A stretch of 64,000 nucleotides of DNA from Polynucleobacter necessarius (GCF_900096765.1 NZ_LT615228.1:1246669-1310668); one strand, 5' to 3'. Shown: positions 11,510 to 22,529, numbered from the stretch's first letter. Notes: a model not told the origin generated them from the sequence alone. Program-made: numbers and translations.

Positions 11510-12004
11510 TTAATATCCCGGCAAATTCATTGAGCGCGCAGCATCAGACTGCTTTACGCGAAACTCTTCCAGACGCTTTGCTAGCTCGGCGTCATGCAAT
11601 GCCAATCCAGCAATGACATGCAGCGCTGCATTAGCCGCGCCTGCTTCGCCGATGGCAAAAGTTGCCACCGGAATGCCCTTAGGCATTTGTACGATTGAGT
11701 AGAGAGAATCCTCGCCGCGCAAATACTTGCTAGCAACCGGAACACCATAAACTGGAACGATTGTTTTGGATGCCAACATGCCGGGCAAATGTGCAGCACC
11801 GCCAGCGCCAGCAATAATCGCTTGCAAATCATTAGCAACAGCATTTTCTGCGTACTGGAACATATCATCTGGCATACGATGCGCTGAAAGCACTTTGGCT
11901 TCATGGGGAATATCAAATTGCTCGAGCATCTGGGCGGCGTGTTGCATAGTGTCCCAATCAGAATTGGAACCCATCACTATTCCGACTACTGGCTTCTTAC
12001 TCAT
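11510..12004 (-). CDS. purE: N5-CAIR mutase PurE
   Basis: A 164-residue class I PurE that moves the carboxyl group of N5-CAIR to C4 of the ring. Motifs: GIVMGSNSDWDTM at the N terminus, SAHRMPD, and GAGGAAHLPGM. Active as an octamer. It lies between purC (55 bp upstream) and purK in the leftward operon. Confidence 0.97.
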   Translation of the reverse strand: MSKKPVVGIVMGSNSDWDTMQHAAQMLEQFDIPHEAKVLSAHRMPDDMFQYAENAVANDLQAIIAGAGGAAHLPGMLASKTIVPVYGVPVASKYLRGEDSLYSIVQMPKGIPVATFAIGEAGAANAALHVIAGLALHDAELAKRLEEFRVKQSDAARSMNLPGY

Positions 12005-12059
12005 TTACCTCTCCAAATGCCCTAACTGTCTTGTGAGACTCTATTATCCCTGAGATACC

Positions 12060-12962
12060 CTAGTTAGGCGACTTCGTCAGACGACTTAAGGCTTCGCGAT
12101 ACTTTTCTGCCGTCTTTTCAATAACATCTGACGGCAATTGGGGCGCAGGAGCCGTCTTTGGCCACAATTTGCCATTTACTTGAGCCGTTTCCAACCAATC
12201 CCTGACAAATTGCTTATCGTAAGAAGGTGGGTTTGAGCCTACATAGTAGGTTTCGGCTGGCCAAAAACGCGATGAATCCGCGGTCAGGATTTCGTCCATC
12301 AAGACCAGCTGACCGACGTCATCTAAACCAAATTCAAACTTGGTATCCGCAATAATGATTCCGCGAGTAGCTGCGTATTCAGAAGCTTCTTTGTACAAAC
12401 GAATACTGACTTCACGAATTTGATTAGCTAGTTTTTCGCCAATTAATTCAATGACTTTTTCAAAAGAAATATTTTCATCGTGCTCGCCGACATCCGCTTT
12501 TGCTGCAGGAGTAAAAATTGGCTCAGGTAATTTTTGAGCATTTTCCAATCCCGTAGGCAAAGTAATACCGCAAACCTTACCTGTCTCTTTGTAGTCTTTC
12601 CAACCACTGCCAGCTAGATAACCGCGCACAACTGCTTCTACCAAAATGGGTTTCAGGCGTTTTGTTACCACTGCACGACCAACGACCTGACTGACCTCGT
12701 CTGGAGTTACCACAGTCGCTGGATCAATACCCGTCAAATGATTGGGGATGACGCTTGATAATTTTTCAAACCAAAAATTAGCCATCTGATTAAGGACAAC
12801 CCCTTTTTCAGGAATTGGTTCACCCATGACAACATCGAAAGCAGAAAGTCTATCGGTTGTAATCATCAAAAGTTTGTCATCACCAAGCGCATATACATCA
12901 CGCACCTTGCCCTTAGACAGTAGGGGTAATGACTTAATAGAGGTTGAGTACAAAGCAGGCAT
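12060..12962 (-). CDS. purC: SAICAR synthase PurC
   Basis: A 300-residue phosphoribosylaminoimidazole-succinocarboxamide synthase that joins aspartate to CAIR using ATP. Motifs: [18 protein letters not shown] at the start, [11 protein letters not shown], and [16 protein letters not shown]. The length fits the longer proteobacterial form. Start ATG is seven bases after the fba stop, so the two are probably cotranscribed. Confidence 0.97.
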   Translation of the reverse strand: MPALYSTSIKSLPLLSKGKVRDVYALGDDKLLMITTDRLSAFDVVMGEPIPEKGVVLNQMANFWFEKLSSVIPNHLTGIDPATVVTPDEVSQVVGRAVVTKRLKPILVEAVVRGYLAGSGWKDYKETGKVCGITLPTGLENAQKLPEPIFTPAAKADVGEHDENISFEKVIELIGEKLANQIREVSIRLYKEASEYAATRGIIIADTKFEFGLDDVGQLVLMDEILTADSSRFWPAETYYVGSNPPSYDKQFVRDWLETAQVNGKLWPKTAPAPQLPSDVIEKTAEKYREALSRLTKSPN

Positions 12963-12969
12963 ATTAAGT

Positions 12970-14034
12970 TTACTTAACGATCTGGGCTAACTTGCCACTC
13001 TTATAAAGCTCTGCCATGATCTCCAAAGGAATAGGCTTAATCTTGGAGGCTTGACCAGCAGATCCAAAAGCAATAAAGCGTGCCAAACATACTTTTTTAG
13101 CGGCTTCACGTGCAGGTTTTAAATAATCACGAGGATCAAACTTCCTCGGATTTTCAATAAAGTAGCGACGAATCGCACCAGTCATCGCCAAACGAATATC
13201 AGTATCAATGTTAATTTTACGAACGCCATTCTTAATGCCCTCCTGAATCTCTTCCACTGGGACACCATAGGTTTCTTTCATATCACCGCCAAACTCACGA
13301 ATTTCAGCAAGCAACTCTTGCGGAACACTTGAAGATCCGTGCATCACCAAATGGGTATTGGGAATACGTGCATGAATTTCTTTAATGCGATCAATTGCCA
13401 AAATATCGCCTGTTGGCTTTTTACTGAACTTGTATGCGCCATGGCTAGTACCAATCGCGATTGCTAATGCATCACACTGTGTTGCCTTTACAAAATCTGC
13501 CGCTTGCTCTACATCAGTGAGCAATTGCTCACGCGTCATCTTGCCGTCAGCGCCATGACCATCTTCCTTATCACCCTGCATCGTCTCCAAAGAACCGAGC
13601 ACGCCAAGCTCAGCCTCAACAGTCACCCCAATAGAGTGGGAAAACTTTACAACTTCTCTAGATACATCTACGTTGTAGTCATAGCTAGCTACAGTCTTAC
13701 CATCAGCCTCAAGAGAACCGTCCATCATGACGCTGGTAAAACCACTCTTAATTGCCGCCATACAGACAGCTGGACTTTGACCGTGATCTTGGTGCATCAC
13801 TACTGGAATGTGAGGGTAGGCCTCAACTGCAGCAGAAATTAGGTGACGCAAAAATGCTTCGCCGGCATATTTTCGAGCACCAGCGGAGGCTTGCATGATG
13901 ACTGGGGAGTCAGCCTCATTTGCTGCCTCCATAATTGCAGTCACCTGTTCTAGGTTATTGACATTAAATGCAGGTAGGCCATAGCCATTTTCTGCAGCAT
14001 GATCCAAGAGTTGTCGTAAGGATACTAAAGCCAT
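12970..14034 (-). CDS. fba: Fructose-1,6-bisphosphate aldolase, class II
   Basis: A 354-residue zinc-dependent aldolase of the class IIA/CbbA type that splits fructose 1,6-bisphosphate in glycolysis and runs backward in gluconeogenesis. Zinc-ligand region [11 protein letters not shown], the [10 protein letters not shown] segment, [11 protein letters not shown] and HGSSSVP are all present, as is the late [13 protein letters not shown]. It lies between pyk and purC in the operon. Confidence 0.97.
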   Translation of the reverse strand: MALVSLRQLLDHAAENGYGLPAFNVNNLEQVTAIMEAANEADSPVIMQASAGARKYAGEAFLRHLISAAVEAYPHIPVVMHQDHGQSPAVCMAAIKSGFTSVMMDGSLEADGKTVASYDYNVDVSREVVKFSHSIGVTVEAELGVLGSLETMQGDKEDGHGADGKMTREQLLTDVEQAADFVKATQCDALAIAIGTSHGAYKFSKKPTGDILAIDRIKEIHARIPNTHLVMHGSSSVPQELLAEIREFGGDMKETYGVPVEEIQEGIKNGVRKINIDTDIRLAMTGAIRRYFIENPRKFDPRDYLKPAREAAKKVCLARFIAFGSAGQASKIKPIPLEIMAELYKSGKLAQIVK

Positions 14035-14083
14035 GATGATCTCTTAATGAATGGAAAGTTAAAAGTTATAAATAATGAGCAAA

Positions 14084-15520
14084 TCACTTCACGTGAATGA
14101 TCTTAAGGGTATTGGTTCCCCCAGGCTCACCCATTGGCTCGCCCGAAGTTAACACTACCGTATTGCCTGTTTTGACGGCCCCCAACTTCTTCAGACAGGC
14201 CTCTACTTCCTGCAAAGCAGTGTCACGATCTTTGGTGTAGTCCAAGCCAATCGGCGTCACATTTCGATAGGTGCTCAGTGCACGTTGGGTGGCAATCTTT
14301 GATGTCAAAGCAAAAATAGGGACGTGAATGTTGTGGCGACTCATCCAAATTGCGGTTGACCCTGAATCTGTCAGCGCCGCAATTGCATCTGCATTTAAGT
14401 GATGCGCCGTAAATAAAGCTCCTAAAGCAATAGTTTGATCAATTCTCGTAAATGTTTGATCCAAGAAATCGGTGTCTAGTTGGACGCGGTTAGATTTCTC
14501 TGCCTCAACACAGATTTCAGCCATTGCTTTTATAGTTTGAACGGGATACATGCCCGCAGCAGACTCTGCTGAGAGCATTACCGCGTCGGTACCATCGAGC
14601 ACAGCATTGGCAACATCACTCACCTCGGCACGCGTTGGCACTGGAGCATTAATCATTGACTCCATCATTTGAGTGGCGGTAATCGTAAATTTATCTGCTT
14701 CGCGCGCCCAGGCAATCATGCGCTTTTGCAATGCTGGCACAGCAGCATTGCCAACTTCAATTGCTAGGTCGCCACGAGCAACCATAATGCCATCGCTCTC
14801 AACAATGATACTCTTAAGAGCCTCTGGCTCAATCGCTTCTGCACGCTCTACTTTAGCAATGGTTCTAACTTTTCCAACACCATATTTGGCGCTAGCAGCA
14901 TCTGCTAGTTTGCGAGCATATGCCATATCAGCGCCATCTTTTGGAAAGCTGATTGCTAAAAAATCCACGCCCATAGCAATTGCTGCATCCAAATCAGCAA
15001 TGTCTTTTTCAGTTAACGCTGGCGCTGTTAAACCACCGCCCGCTCTATTAATACCTTTGTTATTTGATAACGGACCGCCTTGCTCTACTAGCGTGTAGAT
15101 TTCTCCACCCAGAACACTCTCTACACGCAACACGACAAGGCCGTCGTTTAATAAGAGGCGATCACCAGGCTTCACATCATTTGGCAGCTCTTTGTAATCT
15201 AAGCCTACACGGGTTTGATCACCAAGCTCACAAGCAATATCCAAAATAAATTTCTCCCCTTCTTTGAGGAGAATTTTGCTGTCAGAGAATTTACCAATAC
15301 GAATTTTTGGGCCCTGCAAGTCAGCCATGATGCCCACTTCTTTACCCACTTCCGCTGAGATGCTGCGAACCAAATCATGGCGCGACTTATGGTCAGCTAC
15401 TGTGCCATGTGAAAAATTCATACGCACCACATCAACGCCTGCACGAATCATGTCGCGCAACACTTCCGGCCTCTCGGAAGCAGGCCCTAAGGTTGCAATG
15501 ATTTTGGTTGCTCTAAGCAT
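14084..15520 (-). CDS. pyk: Pyruvate kinase
   Basis: A 478-residue enzyme that makes pyruvate and ATP from phosphoenolpyruvate. The N terminus ATKIIATLGPASE, the MNFSHG motif, the catalytic Lys region TIAKVERAEAIE, GIMVARGDLAIEVG and TATQMMESM are all intact. It begins two bases after the pgk stop. Normal length. Confidence 0.97.
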   Translation of the reverse strand: MLRATKIIATLGPASERPEVLRDMIRAGVDVVRMNFSHGTVADHKSRHDLVRSISAEVGKEVGIMADLQGPKIRIGKFSDSKILLKEGEKFILDIACELGDQTRVGLDYKELPNDVKPGDRLLLNDGLVVLRVESVLGGEIYTLVEQGGPLSNNKGINRAGGGLTAPALTEKDIADLDAAIAMGVDFLAISFPKDGADMAYARKLADAASAKYGVGKVRTIAKVERAEAIEPEALKSIIVESDGIMVARGDLAIEVGNAAVPALQKRMIAWAREADKFTITATQMMESMINAPVPTRAEVSDVANAVLDGTDAVMLSAESAAGMYPVQTIKAMAEICVEAEKSNRVQLDTDFLDQTFTRIDQTIALGALFTAHHLNADAIAALTDSGSTAIWMSRHNIHVPIFALTSKIATQRALSTYRNVTPIGLDYTKDRDTALQEVEACLKKLGAVKTGNTVVLTSGEPMGEPGGTNTLKIIHVK

Positions 15521-15522
15521 AT

Positions 15523-16734
15523 TTAGTCTTTCGCTCTTTCGGCAAGCACCGCAAAGGCTGGCAAAGTTTTGCCTTCTAGGAATTCCAAGAAAGCGCCGCC
15601 GCCAGTTGAGATGTAATCTACTTGATTTTCAATACCGTACTTTGCAATAGCCGCCAAAGTATCGCCACCACCTGCAATCGAAAATGCTGGTGAGTGTGCA
15701 ATTGCGGCTGCAAGCATTTTGGTGCCTCCACCAAACTGATCAATCTCAAATACACCTAAGGGACCATTCCAAACAATTGTGCCTGCATGGGCGAGCATGA
15801 TGGACAGACGAGCTGCAGTCTTAGGCCCAATATCAAGAATCATGTCATCTTCAGCCACTTGATCGGCAGACACTCTATTTGCACGCGCCAGTGGAGAGAG
15901 CTCATTGGCAACTACAACGTCTTCAGGAATCGGAACATGAGCTCCACGCTTCTCCATGATCTCCATAATTTCTTTAGCTTCATTAACCAAATCGGGCTCT
16001 GCTAGAGACTTACCGATAGGCAATCCTTTGGCCAGCATGAAGGTATTGGCTATACCGCCACCAACAATCAGCTCATCAACCTTCTCCGAAAGAGCCTTCA
16101 AAATAGTGAGCTTAGATGAAACTTTTGAACCCGCAACAATTGCAACCAGTGGGCGTTTTGGGCTTGCCAATGCGCGGCTTAGGGCATCTAACTCAGCCGC
16201 CATAAGAGGACCTGCACATGCAATCGGTGCAAATTTAGCAATGCCATTTGTGGTTGCTTCAGCACGGTGCGCAGTACCAAAAGCATCATTTACATAAACA
16301 TCGCAAAGCGCAGCAATCTTTTTTGCAAGCTCATCGTTATTCTTTTTCTCGCCAACATTCAAACGGCAATTTTCCAGAAGAACTACTTCGCCTGGATTCA
16401 CTTCAAAGCCACCATCTACCCAATCGCTAATCAGAGGAACTTTGCGATTAAGCAATGTAGCAATACGGTCGGCGACGGGCGCCAAACTATCCTCTGGCTT
16501 AAATTCACCCTCGGTAGGACGACCCAAGTGTGATGTCACCATCACTGCCGCGCCTGCATCCAAACACATTTGCACCGCAGGCATCGACGCCCTAATGCGA
16601 GTGTCTTCAGTAATATTTCCAGCCTCATCCTGGGGGACATTGAGGTCGGCACGGATAAACACCCGCTTACCCTTCAATTGCCCAGATTGGGCTAATTCGC
16701 TTAAACGTTTAACTTTAAATAAGGATTCCGGCAT
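15523..16734 (-). CDS. pgk: Phosphoglycerate kinase
   Basis: A 403-residue glycolytic kinase transferring phosphate between 1,3-bisphosphoglycerate and ADP. Substrate site [24 protein letters not shown], and the nucleotide site [13 protein letters not shown] with [14 protein letters not shown] are present. It is the first gene of the leftward pgk-pyk-fba-purC-purE-purK-sua5 cluster and is divergent from ilvE. Confidence 0.97.
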   Translation of the reverse strand: MPESLFKVKRLSELAQSGQLKGKRVFIRADLNVPQDEAGNITEDTRIRASMPAVQMCLDAGAAVMVTSHLGRPTEGEFKPEDSLAPVADRIATLLNRKVPLISDWVDGGFEVNPGEVVLLENCRLNVGEKKNNDELAKKIAALCDVYVNDAFGTAHRAEATTNGIAKFAPIACAGPLMAAELDALSRALASPKRPLVAIVAGSKVSSKLTILKALSEKVDELIVGGGIANTFMLAKGLPIGKSLAEPDLVNEAKEIMEIMEKRGAHVPIPEDVVVANELSPLARANRVSADQVAEDDMILDIGPKTAARLSIMLAHAGTIVWNGPLGVFEIDQFGGGTKMLAAAIAHSPAFSIAGGGDTLAAIAKYGIENQVDYISTGGGAFLEFLEGKTLPAFAVLAERAKD

Positions 16735-16950
16735 GAGATTGGCTAATTTTGGTGGTTTATGAGCAATGCTCCATTCTAAATCGTCCGGTCGCCTAACCCC
16801 TAAGGATCAGTGCAACTTCCTTTAAGCCTGCTCTACAATGGAGGCTTGGACGCAACCCGAGTCAAAAGAAAAGGCCCAAAGGGTCTTGTGGTCTGGCGCC
16901 CCGATAAATCCGCTATTACACATAGCCTATAGACACAAAAAGGTAGAAAA

Positions 16951-16986
16951 AATGTCGATGTCCGACCGAATGTCGATGTCCGACCG
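16951..16986. repeat. Perfect 18-bp tandem duplication at the ilvE start
   Basis: The unit AATGTCGATGTCCGACCG occurs twice. It contains the start codon and stays in frame, so IlvE would begin MSMSDRMSMSDR. The ribosome site AGGT at about 16941 lies before the first copy only. Confidence 0.95.
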
Positions 16987-17893
16987 CGATGGCTTTATTT
17001 GGTCCGATGGGAAACTTATTCCTTGGCGCGAGGCCAATATTCATGTTCTAACCCATAGCCTGCATTACGGAATGGGTGTTTTTGAGGGTATCCGAGCTTA
17101 TAAGACACCACAGGGAACCGCAATTTTTCGCCTTCCAGAGCATGTAAAGCGTCTTTTTAACGGCACGAAAATCTTCCAAATGAGTATGCCTCACAGCCCA
17201 GAAGACATCACCAAGGGCATTATTGATGTAGTGAACAGCAATCAGCTGGAATCCTGCTACATCCGCCCAATTATCTTTATTGGCTCCCAAAAACTCGGTA
17301 TCTCTCCAAAGGGCAATAGCATCCACACTGCAATTGCAGCATGGGAATGGGGCGCTTATTTAGGCGAAGATGGTCTTAATAAGGGTATTCGCGTTAAAAC
17401 ATCCTCTTTTACCCGCCATTTTGTTAACTCATCCCTAGTGAGAGCCAAAGCATCGGGCTACTACATCAATTCTATTTTGGCCAATCAAGAAGTAACCGCC
17501 AATGGATATGATGAAGCTCTCTTGCTTGATACTGAAGGATACGTTTCTGAGGGATCTGGAGAGAATATTTTCATGGTGAGTGACGGCATCGTTTACACGC
17601 CCGATCTGGCATCTTGCTTGGACGGCATTACTCGTGATTCCATCATTGAAATTGTGAAAGATCTTGGCCTTGAGTTGCGTGAAAAACGGATTACTCGCGA
17701 TGAAATCTATTCAGCTGATGAAGCCTTTTTTACCGGTACCGCCGCTGAGGTAACTCCAATTCGCGAACTAGATGATCGTACGATTGGTGATGGTAAGCGC
17801 GGTCCCATCACCGAAAGAATTCAAAAAACTTATTTTGATGCGGTATACGGCAGAAGCGATAAGTACAAATCATGGCTCACATACGTTAAATAA
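16952..17893 (+). CDS. ilvE: Branched-chain amino acid aminotransferase
   Basis: A PLP-dependent class IV aminotransferase of about 313 residues that makes leucine, isoleucine and valine from their keto acids. Motifs: THSLHYGMGVFEGIRAY, the PLP lysine region LVRAKASGYYINS, GYVSEGSGENIF, and FFTGTAAEVTPIRE near the C terminus. Start taken at ATG 16952, after AGGT; an 18-bp in-frame duplication adds six residues (MSMSDR) at the N terminus. Three further in-frame ATGs at 16958, 16970 and 16976 make the exact start uncertain. First gene of a rightward run with the zinc-finger protein and waaF. Confidence 0.95.
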   Translation: MSMSDRMSMSDRDGFIWSDGKLIPWREANIHVLTHSLHYGMGVFEGIRAYKTPQGTAIFRLPEHVKRLFNGTKIFQMSMPHSPEDITKGIIDVVNSNQLESCYIRPIIFIGSQKLGISPKGNSIHTAIAAWEWGAYLGEDGLNKGIRVKTSSFTRHFVNSSLVRAKASGYYINSILANQEVTANGYDEALLLDTEGYVSEGSGENIFMVSDGIVYTPDLASCLDGITRDSIIEIVKDLGLELREKRITRDEIYSADEAFFTGTAAEVTPIRELDDRTIGDGKRGPITERIQKTYFDAVYGRSDKYKSWLTYVK

Positions 17894-17916
17894 TATTTAG
17901 CAACGGGAATCAAAAT

Positions 17917-18105
17917 ATGACTCAAGCTCAAGCGGTAATGGTGAATGGCAAGGATTTGCCTTTGCACTGCCCAACTAATAACACTCCTGCATGGAATTCG
18001 CATCCAAGAGTATTTTTAGATATCACTAAAACCAGGGAAGCTAAGTGTCCATACTGCGGCACTGAGTACAAACTCATTCCTGGCACAGAGCCACACGGAC
18101 ACTAA
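17917..18105 (+). CDS. CHCC-type zinc-finger domain protein
   Basis: A 62-residue protein with LHCP, HPRVFLDI and CPYCGTEY, which fits the zf-CHCC family related to the NDUFS6 subunit of mitochondrial complex I. The two CxxC/CxH-like pairs should bind one zinc ion. The bacterial role is not established. In Burkholderiales this small gene commonly stands directly after ilvE, as here (23-bp gap). Confidence 0.88.
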   Translation: MTQAQAVMVNGKDLPLHCPTNNTPAWNSHPRVFLDITKTREAKCPYCGTEYKLIPGTEPHGH

Positions 18106-18151
18106 GCCTTATCAGCACTTCCTCGCGGGGTGCTGAGTCGGGATACATTAC

Positions 18152-19207
18152 ATGCAGAGTATTCTGATTATTGCCCCTAACTGGATTGGGGATGCAGTGA
18201 TGAGCCAGCCATTACTGGCTCAACTTAAAAACCAATATCCGAATTCCAACATTGATGTTCTTGCCACCACTTGGGTTGCACCAATCTATCGAGCATACTC
18301 AGAGGTACATGAAGTCATTGAGGCCAAACTGGAGCATAAAAAACTACAATGGACTTTACGCAAACAGCTAGCCCAAAAGATTCAAAGCAAAAATTACCAA
18401 GTCTGCTTTGTATTACCCAATAGTCTTAAGTCTGCACTAATCCCCTGGCTGGCTAATATTCCCTTTCGGATTGGCTATCACGGGGAATTCCGCTATGGCC
18501 TGATTAATTTAGCTCTAGAAAATCCCAGCAAAATTAATCGCCCTCCAATGGTTGAACACTATCTTGCGCTGAGCCAAGTTTTGTCTGATGAGTTAAAAAT
18601 CCTTAGTGATTTAACTGCACCCAAACTGAACGTATCGCCCCCAGCAAACGAATCAGTTCGCGAGAAATTAGATCATGCAGGTATCGATGCTAAATCCCTT
18701 CTCGTCTTATGTCCTGGCGCCGAATATGGTCCAACAAAACGCTGGCCTGCAGAGAAATTTGCCCAATTGGCACAAGCTCTCGTCGACGAGAATTCAAAAA
18801 TGCACATTATTCTTCTTGGCAGCCAGAGTGATCATGCTATTGCCCAAGAGATTTCTCAGCGGGCAAAGCGTCCATCTGATATCCATAACTGGTGTGGCCA
18901 GACAACTCTAGATGAGGCAATTGCGCTTATAGGCAGTGCCAAAGGGGTAGTAAGTAATGACTCTGGCTTAATGCATGTAGCAGCCGCTCTTCAAACTCCA
19001 CAAGTAGCTATTTTTGGGTCAAGCGACCCAGCACATACTCCGCCCCTGTCCTCCAAAGCCAAAGTCATTTGGCTCAATCTTCCTTGCAGCCCGTGCCATA
19101 AAAAGGAATGTCCTCTTGGCCATTTGAAGTGCTTAAATAATATTCTTCCGCAACAAGTATTTGCCACACTCAATGCGGCAATAAATTCCTCTGAAAAGTT
19201 AACATGA
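18152..19207 (+). CDS. waaF: ADP-heptose:LPS heptosyltransferase II
   Basis: A 351-residue glycosyltransferase family 9 enzyme adding the second L-glycero-D-manno-heptose to the lipopolysaccharide inner core at the inner face of the membrane. Features: NWIGDAVMSQPLL at the N terminus, LCPGAEYGPTKRWPAEKFA, VVSNDSGLMHVAAALQTP and FGSSDPAHTPP. The late Cys-rich CSPCHKKECPLGHLKCL is typical for WaaF. It overlaps the next gene by four bases (ATGA). Confidence 0.95.
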   Translation: MQSILIIAPNWIGDAVMSQPLLAQLKNQYPNSNIDVLATTWVAPIYRAYSEVHEVIEAKLEHKKLQWTLRKQLAQKIQSKNYQVCFVLPNSLKSALIPWLANIPFRIGYHGEFRYGLINLALENPSKINRPPMVEHYLALSQVLSDELKILSDLTAPKLNVSPPANESVREKLDHAGIDAKSLLVLCPGAEYGPTKRWPAEKFAQLAQALVDENSKMHIILLGSQSDHAIAQEISQRAKRPSDIHNWCGQTTLDEAIALIGSAKGVVSNDSGLMHVAAALQTPQVAIFGSSDPAHTPPLSSKAKVIWLNLPCSPCHKKECPLGHLKCLNNILPQQVFATLNAAINSSEKLT

Positions 19208-19638
19208 CCAAACTTGCGAGACTCTTTCACAATGCCGATGATGTTGTTGACGCCTGGCGCGACGCCCTACGTCACCGAGATATGCAGGGTGCTTTAGATA
19301 TTTGGCTAGATGATGACTCTATCACCTGCGTCCTTCCAGAGGGCCACCGCCTCACTGGACATGCAGAAATTCGCAAAGGCCTTGAAAGGCTGCTTGCCAA
19401 ACAACCGCTATTTTTAGAGCCTATTGCATGCATCAGCCACTCAGTATTAGGTGCTGCGGTATACGATACCACCGAAGCAGTTCACTTTCGACCAGATCAA
19501 ATCGAATCTGAATTTTTTCTCAACATTACCTTAGTCCTTCTTCAAGACAGTCAGGGCTGGAGAATCGCGCATCTCCACGCCAGTCACTCCACTGAGGAAA
19601 ATTTTGATACCCCATCAACACCTCACGGCCTGCATTAA
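19204..19638 (+). CDS. NTF2/SnoaL-like fold protein
   Basis: A 144-residue soluble protein with the layout of the NTF2-like superfamily: an initial helix with ADDVVDAWRDALRHRD, a short sheet with WLDDDSITCVLPEGHRLTGH, and a last strand containing GWRIAHLHASHS. Such proteins are often orphan binding domains with no known substrate. Its ATG overlaps the waaF stop, indicating translational coupling. Confidence 0.75.
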   Translation: MTKLARLFHNADDVVDAWRDALRHRDMQGALDIWLDDDSITCVLPEGHRLTGHAEIRKGLERLLAKQPLFLEPIACISHSVLGAAVYDTTEAVHFRPDQIESEFFLNITLVLLQDSQGWRIAHLHASHSTEENFDTPSTPHGLH

Positions 19639-20265
19639 TTGAATGGACGAACAAGTCTTAGGTCCTTAATCAAATGGCCTAATGTGCCAGATTGTTTTGG
19701 CTGGCTTAGTTTAGACAGACGCGGTCAATGGCGAATGCGCGATGAATTTGCCCAAAAAAACCACCTGTCTGGCCAAGTCATTTCTCATACGATGCTAAAT
19801 GACTATATTGCTCGTAACTACCTTAGCGACCAATTGGGGCGATTCTTTTTTCAAAATGGTCCTCAGAAAGTATTTGTTAGTCTTGACTCTACCCCTTGGG
19901 TAGCCAGAATTATTCCCGACGGAAAGGGCTTCAAACTCATCACTCAGCGTCAAACACAAATGCAACCCTCAAAAGCCTTAAGTGATGAACGTGGCAATAT
20001 TTATATTGTTGGATATCTAAATCAAACGATCCTTCAAGATTCCGAAAGCCCTACATTCGTAAAAAAAGAGCTTCAAAGTATTGCACTATTACATGACCAC
20101 GATTTAGATCGTTTTTCTGAGATGGCCAAATTAGAAGAACAGGCTTGTAGCTATGGTGGCTCCTGGGAATGGCAAGGAGAAAAATTACCCTTAGACCCAA
20201 TCCATTCTGAAGAATTGGCTAAACAGTTCAAGTTTGTAAAGCAACCAGAACCAAATACACTCTAG
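19639..20265 (+). CDS. Conserved uncharacterised protein
   Basis: About 205 residues, not assigned to a named family. It contains GWLSLDRRGQWRMRDEF, FFQNGPQKVFVSLD and DDRGNIY-like ERGNIYIVG, and ends with hydrophilic sequence; no signal peptide or membrane helix is seen. The start is unclear: TTG 19639 opens the frame, but ATG 19643 would give MDEQVLGP and join it if one T were added at 19666-19667, so a single-base loss at the 5' end is possible. It closes the ilvE-waaF run and overlaps the converging protease gene by four bases. Confidence 0.6.
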   Translation: MNGRTSLRSLIKWPNVPDCFGWLSLDRRGQWRMRDEFAQKNHLSGQVISHTMLNDYIARNYLSDQLGRFFFQNGPQKVFVSLDSTPWVARIIPDGKGFKLITQRQTQMQPSKALSDERGNIYIVGYLNQTILQDSESPTFVKKELQSIALLHDHDLDRFSEMAKLEEQACSYGGSWEWQGEKLPLDPIHSEELAKQFKFVKQPEPNTL

Positions 20266-21962
20266 CTAGGCAATTTATTTTTATCTTTTAGCTCATCCTG
20301 ATATTGTCTTTGCATCTGGCGAAGTCGAGCATCGATAGTCGAACCTTGATAATAATCAGAACCTGCTGCTGCACGTGCAATTTTCATTTGCTCCAGGGCT
20401 GATGGCCATGACCCCTCCAGAGCATATTTTTCGCCTAAAGCAAAATGACGCATAGGAATATTATTTGCCTGATCGTATGCAGATGAGAGCAAACCCCACC
20501 AAATCACCTCATTTGGCTGAACTTTAGTGCGCGCCTTTAACCAAGTGATAGCATCATTAGTTTTTCCGAGTTTCAACTCTGCTTTAATCATTGATACAGC
20601 TGCCGCATAAGATTGTGGATAGGTCTTGAGTGCAGACTGAGCAATTTGCAAAGCCTCTTCGTTTTTACCTTTTGCAAGCGCTAACTCAGAAACCATCGTA
20701 TCTAATGACAAACTTTGTAACTGCCCAGAGGAATTTGCCAAATTGTATTTCTGAGCCAGGGCACGAGCTTGCTGCAAATTTGCTTCTGCTGCATCAATCT
20801 TGCCTTGCCGTTGTGCAATCAGAGCCAAACCATAAAAACCCTCCATTTGCTTTCCAATAGCAGATTGCTTGCTTAAGCTATCAAATACATTCTTTAGGTC
20901 ATATAGGCCGCTAGAGCTGCCTGCTTGCTCCATGCGAGCACGGGCCTTAATAAAATAGAACTCTGATGAAGTAGATACATGATGGGGTGAAATATTGCGC
21001 ACCCTATCTTGCATATCAGCAATTCGATCGGTTGTTAGTGGGTGGGTGCGAACATAGGTTGGAACCCCTTTATCCATGATTCCCGTGATTTTTTGTAGAC
21101 GCTGAAAAAAATCAGGCGCACCACTTACGTCATAACCACTTGCATTCAAGATTTGGAAACCAACTCGGTCGGCCTCGCTCTCAGCAGATCTCGAGTAAGA
21201 GAGCTGATTATTTACAGCCATTGCTTGACCGCCCTGCATAAGACCTGCCGCCGCTTGAGGGTTGCGAGACATTGCCAAAGCGCCGAGCGCGAACCCAGCA
21301 AGAGATAGCATCATATTGGTAGTTTGCTGATCCATTTGACGCGCCAAATGTCGCTGCAAAACGTGTCCTGTTTCATGCCCCATTACTGAGGCCACTTCTG
21401 AATCCGTTTCTGCATCAACAATCAATCCAGTATGAAATCCAATAAAACCCCCGGGCAATGCAAACGCATTAATGCTGCTATCTTTCACGGCAAAAACTTC
21501 ATAGTTATAAGCACCACTACCTTGTTCGTTCGCACCACCTAGTTGTAATTTCTTTGCAGCCTGCAATAAACGTCGCTCCATTTGATTAAGGTAGTCATAC
21601 AGCGGCAAATCATTCGAATAGTCAGCATCAGGCCTGATTTGGCGCATAATCATCTCACCATACTTACGCTCGTCTATTCGACTTAAAGAGTCGCCGCCAG
21701 GGTCACCCATATCAGGCAAAACAATATTGGGCTGCGTTTGAAATGAATTACGGTTTGGCGCGTTAGCAGGACGAGCATCCGGCGATTGCATTGCCCGGCC
21801 AATATTTTGCAGAGCCGCTGAATTACCATCAACCGACACATCCCCAGCAGCCGGTGCAGCGTAGGCAGGACTATAGCCAGACATTCCTAGCGCCAAGACC
21901 AAATGAAACGTCAAAATACGCTGAAAAACAGATGTTTTATTGGCTGACTTTATATCTTGCAT
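20262..21962 (-). CDS. M48-family metalloprotease with TPR domain (BepA/YfgC-like)
   Basis: About 566 residues from ATG 21962. An N-terminal signal peptide ([15 protein letters not shown]) is followed by an M48 peptidase domain with zinc motif HETGH ([16 protein letters not shown]) and the downstream Glu in [14 protein letters not shown]-terminal TPR region follows, roughly 330-540. Escherichia coli BepA has this layout and acts in the periplasm in outer-membrane protein and LptD quality control. The frame is open further upstream, but the signal peptide supports this start. Divergent from moaC with 23 bp between starts. Confidence 0.9.
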   Translation of the reverse strand: MQDIKSANKTSVFQRILTFHLVLALGMSGYSPAYAAPAAGDVSVDGNSAALQNIGRAMQSPDARPANAPNRNSFQTQPNIVLPDMGDPGGDSLSRIDERKYGEMIMRQIRPDADYSNDLPLYDYLNQMERRLLQAAKKLQLGGANEQGSGAYNYEVFAVKDSSINAFALPGGFIGFHTGLIVDAETDSEVASVMGHETGHVLQRHLARQMDQQTTNMMLSLAGFALGALAMSRNPQAAAGLMQGGQAMAVNNQLSYSRSAESEADRVGFQILNASGYDVSGAPDFFQRLQKITGIMDKGVPTYVRTHPLTTDRIADMQDRVRNISPHHVSTSSEFYFIKARARMEQAGSSSGLYDLKNVFDSLSKQSAIGKQMEGFYGLALIAQRQGKIDAAEANLQQARALAQKYNLANSSGQLQSLSLDTMVSELALAKGKNEEALQIAQSALKTYPQSYAAAVSMIKAELKLGKTNDAITWLKARTKVQPNEVIWWGLLSSAYDQANNIPMRHFALGEKYALEGSWPSALEQMKIARAAAGSDYYQGSTIDARLRQMQRQYQDELKDKNKLPS

Positions 21963-21985
21963 GCCTATATGGTAAAACTTATCCC

Positions 21986-22462
21986 ATGAATAAACTAACT
22001 CATTTTGACAATAGTGGCCAAGCCCACATGGTAAATGTTGGCGATAAAGCATCCACCCATCGAGTTGCAGTGGCAACCGGCAAAATTACAATGCTTCCTG
22101 AAACTTTCAAAATGGTTGAGGCTGGAAGCCATAAAAAAGGGGATGTTCTTGGAATAGCGCGAATTGCTGGCATACAGGCTTCCAAAAAAACATCAGATCT
22201 TATTCCTCTGTGCCACCCATTGGCCCTCACTCATGTGAGCCTCAACTTTGAGCTAGACCAAAAAAATAATGCCATCAGTTGCCAGGTAAAAGCTGAAACC
22301 ACAGGTCCCACAGGGGTGGAAATGGAAGCTCTAACCGCAGTTCAAGTGGCTCTCCTCACCATTTATGACATGTGCAAAGCAGTAGACCGCGGCATGGTGA
22401 TAGGTGATATCAAACTGCTTGAGAAGAGTGGCGGAAAATCAGGGGAGTGGAAATCTCAATAA
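21986..22462 (+). CDS. moaC: Cyclic pyranopterin monophosphate synthase MoaC
   Basis: A 158-residue enzyme for the second half of cyclic pyranopterin monophosphate formation, an early step in molybdenum cofactor synthesis. Motifs: [33 protein letters not shown] and [25 protein letters not shown]. The start is set at ATG 21986 ([11 protein letters not shown]) from family length. It stands alone, followed by a shared terminator. Confidence 0.96.
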   Translation: MNKLTHFDNSGQAHMVNVGDKASTHRVAVATGKITMLPETFKMVEAGSHKKGDVLGIARIAGIQASKKTSDLIPLCHPLALTHVSLNFELDQKNNAISCQVKAETTGPTGVEMEALTAVQVALLTIYDMCKAVDRGMVIGDIKLLEKSGGKSGEWKSQ

Positions 22463-22483
22463 ATGTTACTCACTATATTCAAA

Positions 22484-22501
22484 AGCCACCCGAGGGTGGC
22501 T
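22484..22501. terminator. Bidirectional terminator between moaC and the pilin gene
   Basis: AGCCACCC-GA-GGGTGGCT hairpin flanked by an A-rich side and an ATTTT side, placed between two converging genes. Confidence 0.75.
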
Positions 22502-22529
22502 ATTTTGCACTTCAATTCAACCGAAACCT

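Noticed and set aside
18112..18136. Terminator between the zinc-finger gene and waaF
   Set aside because: A 7-bp stem (TCAGCAC/GTGCTGA) is present but without a T-tract, so termination is unsupported.
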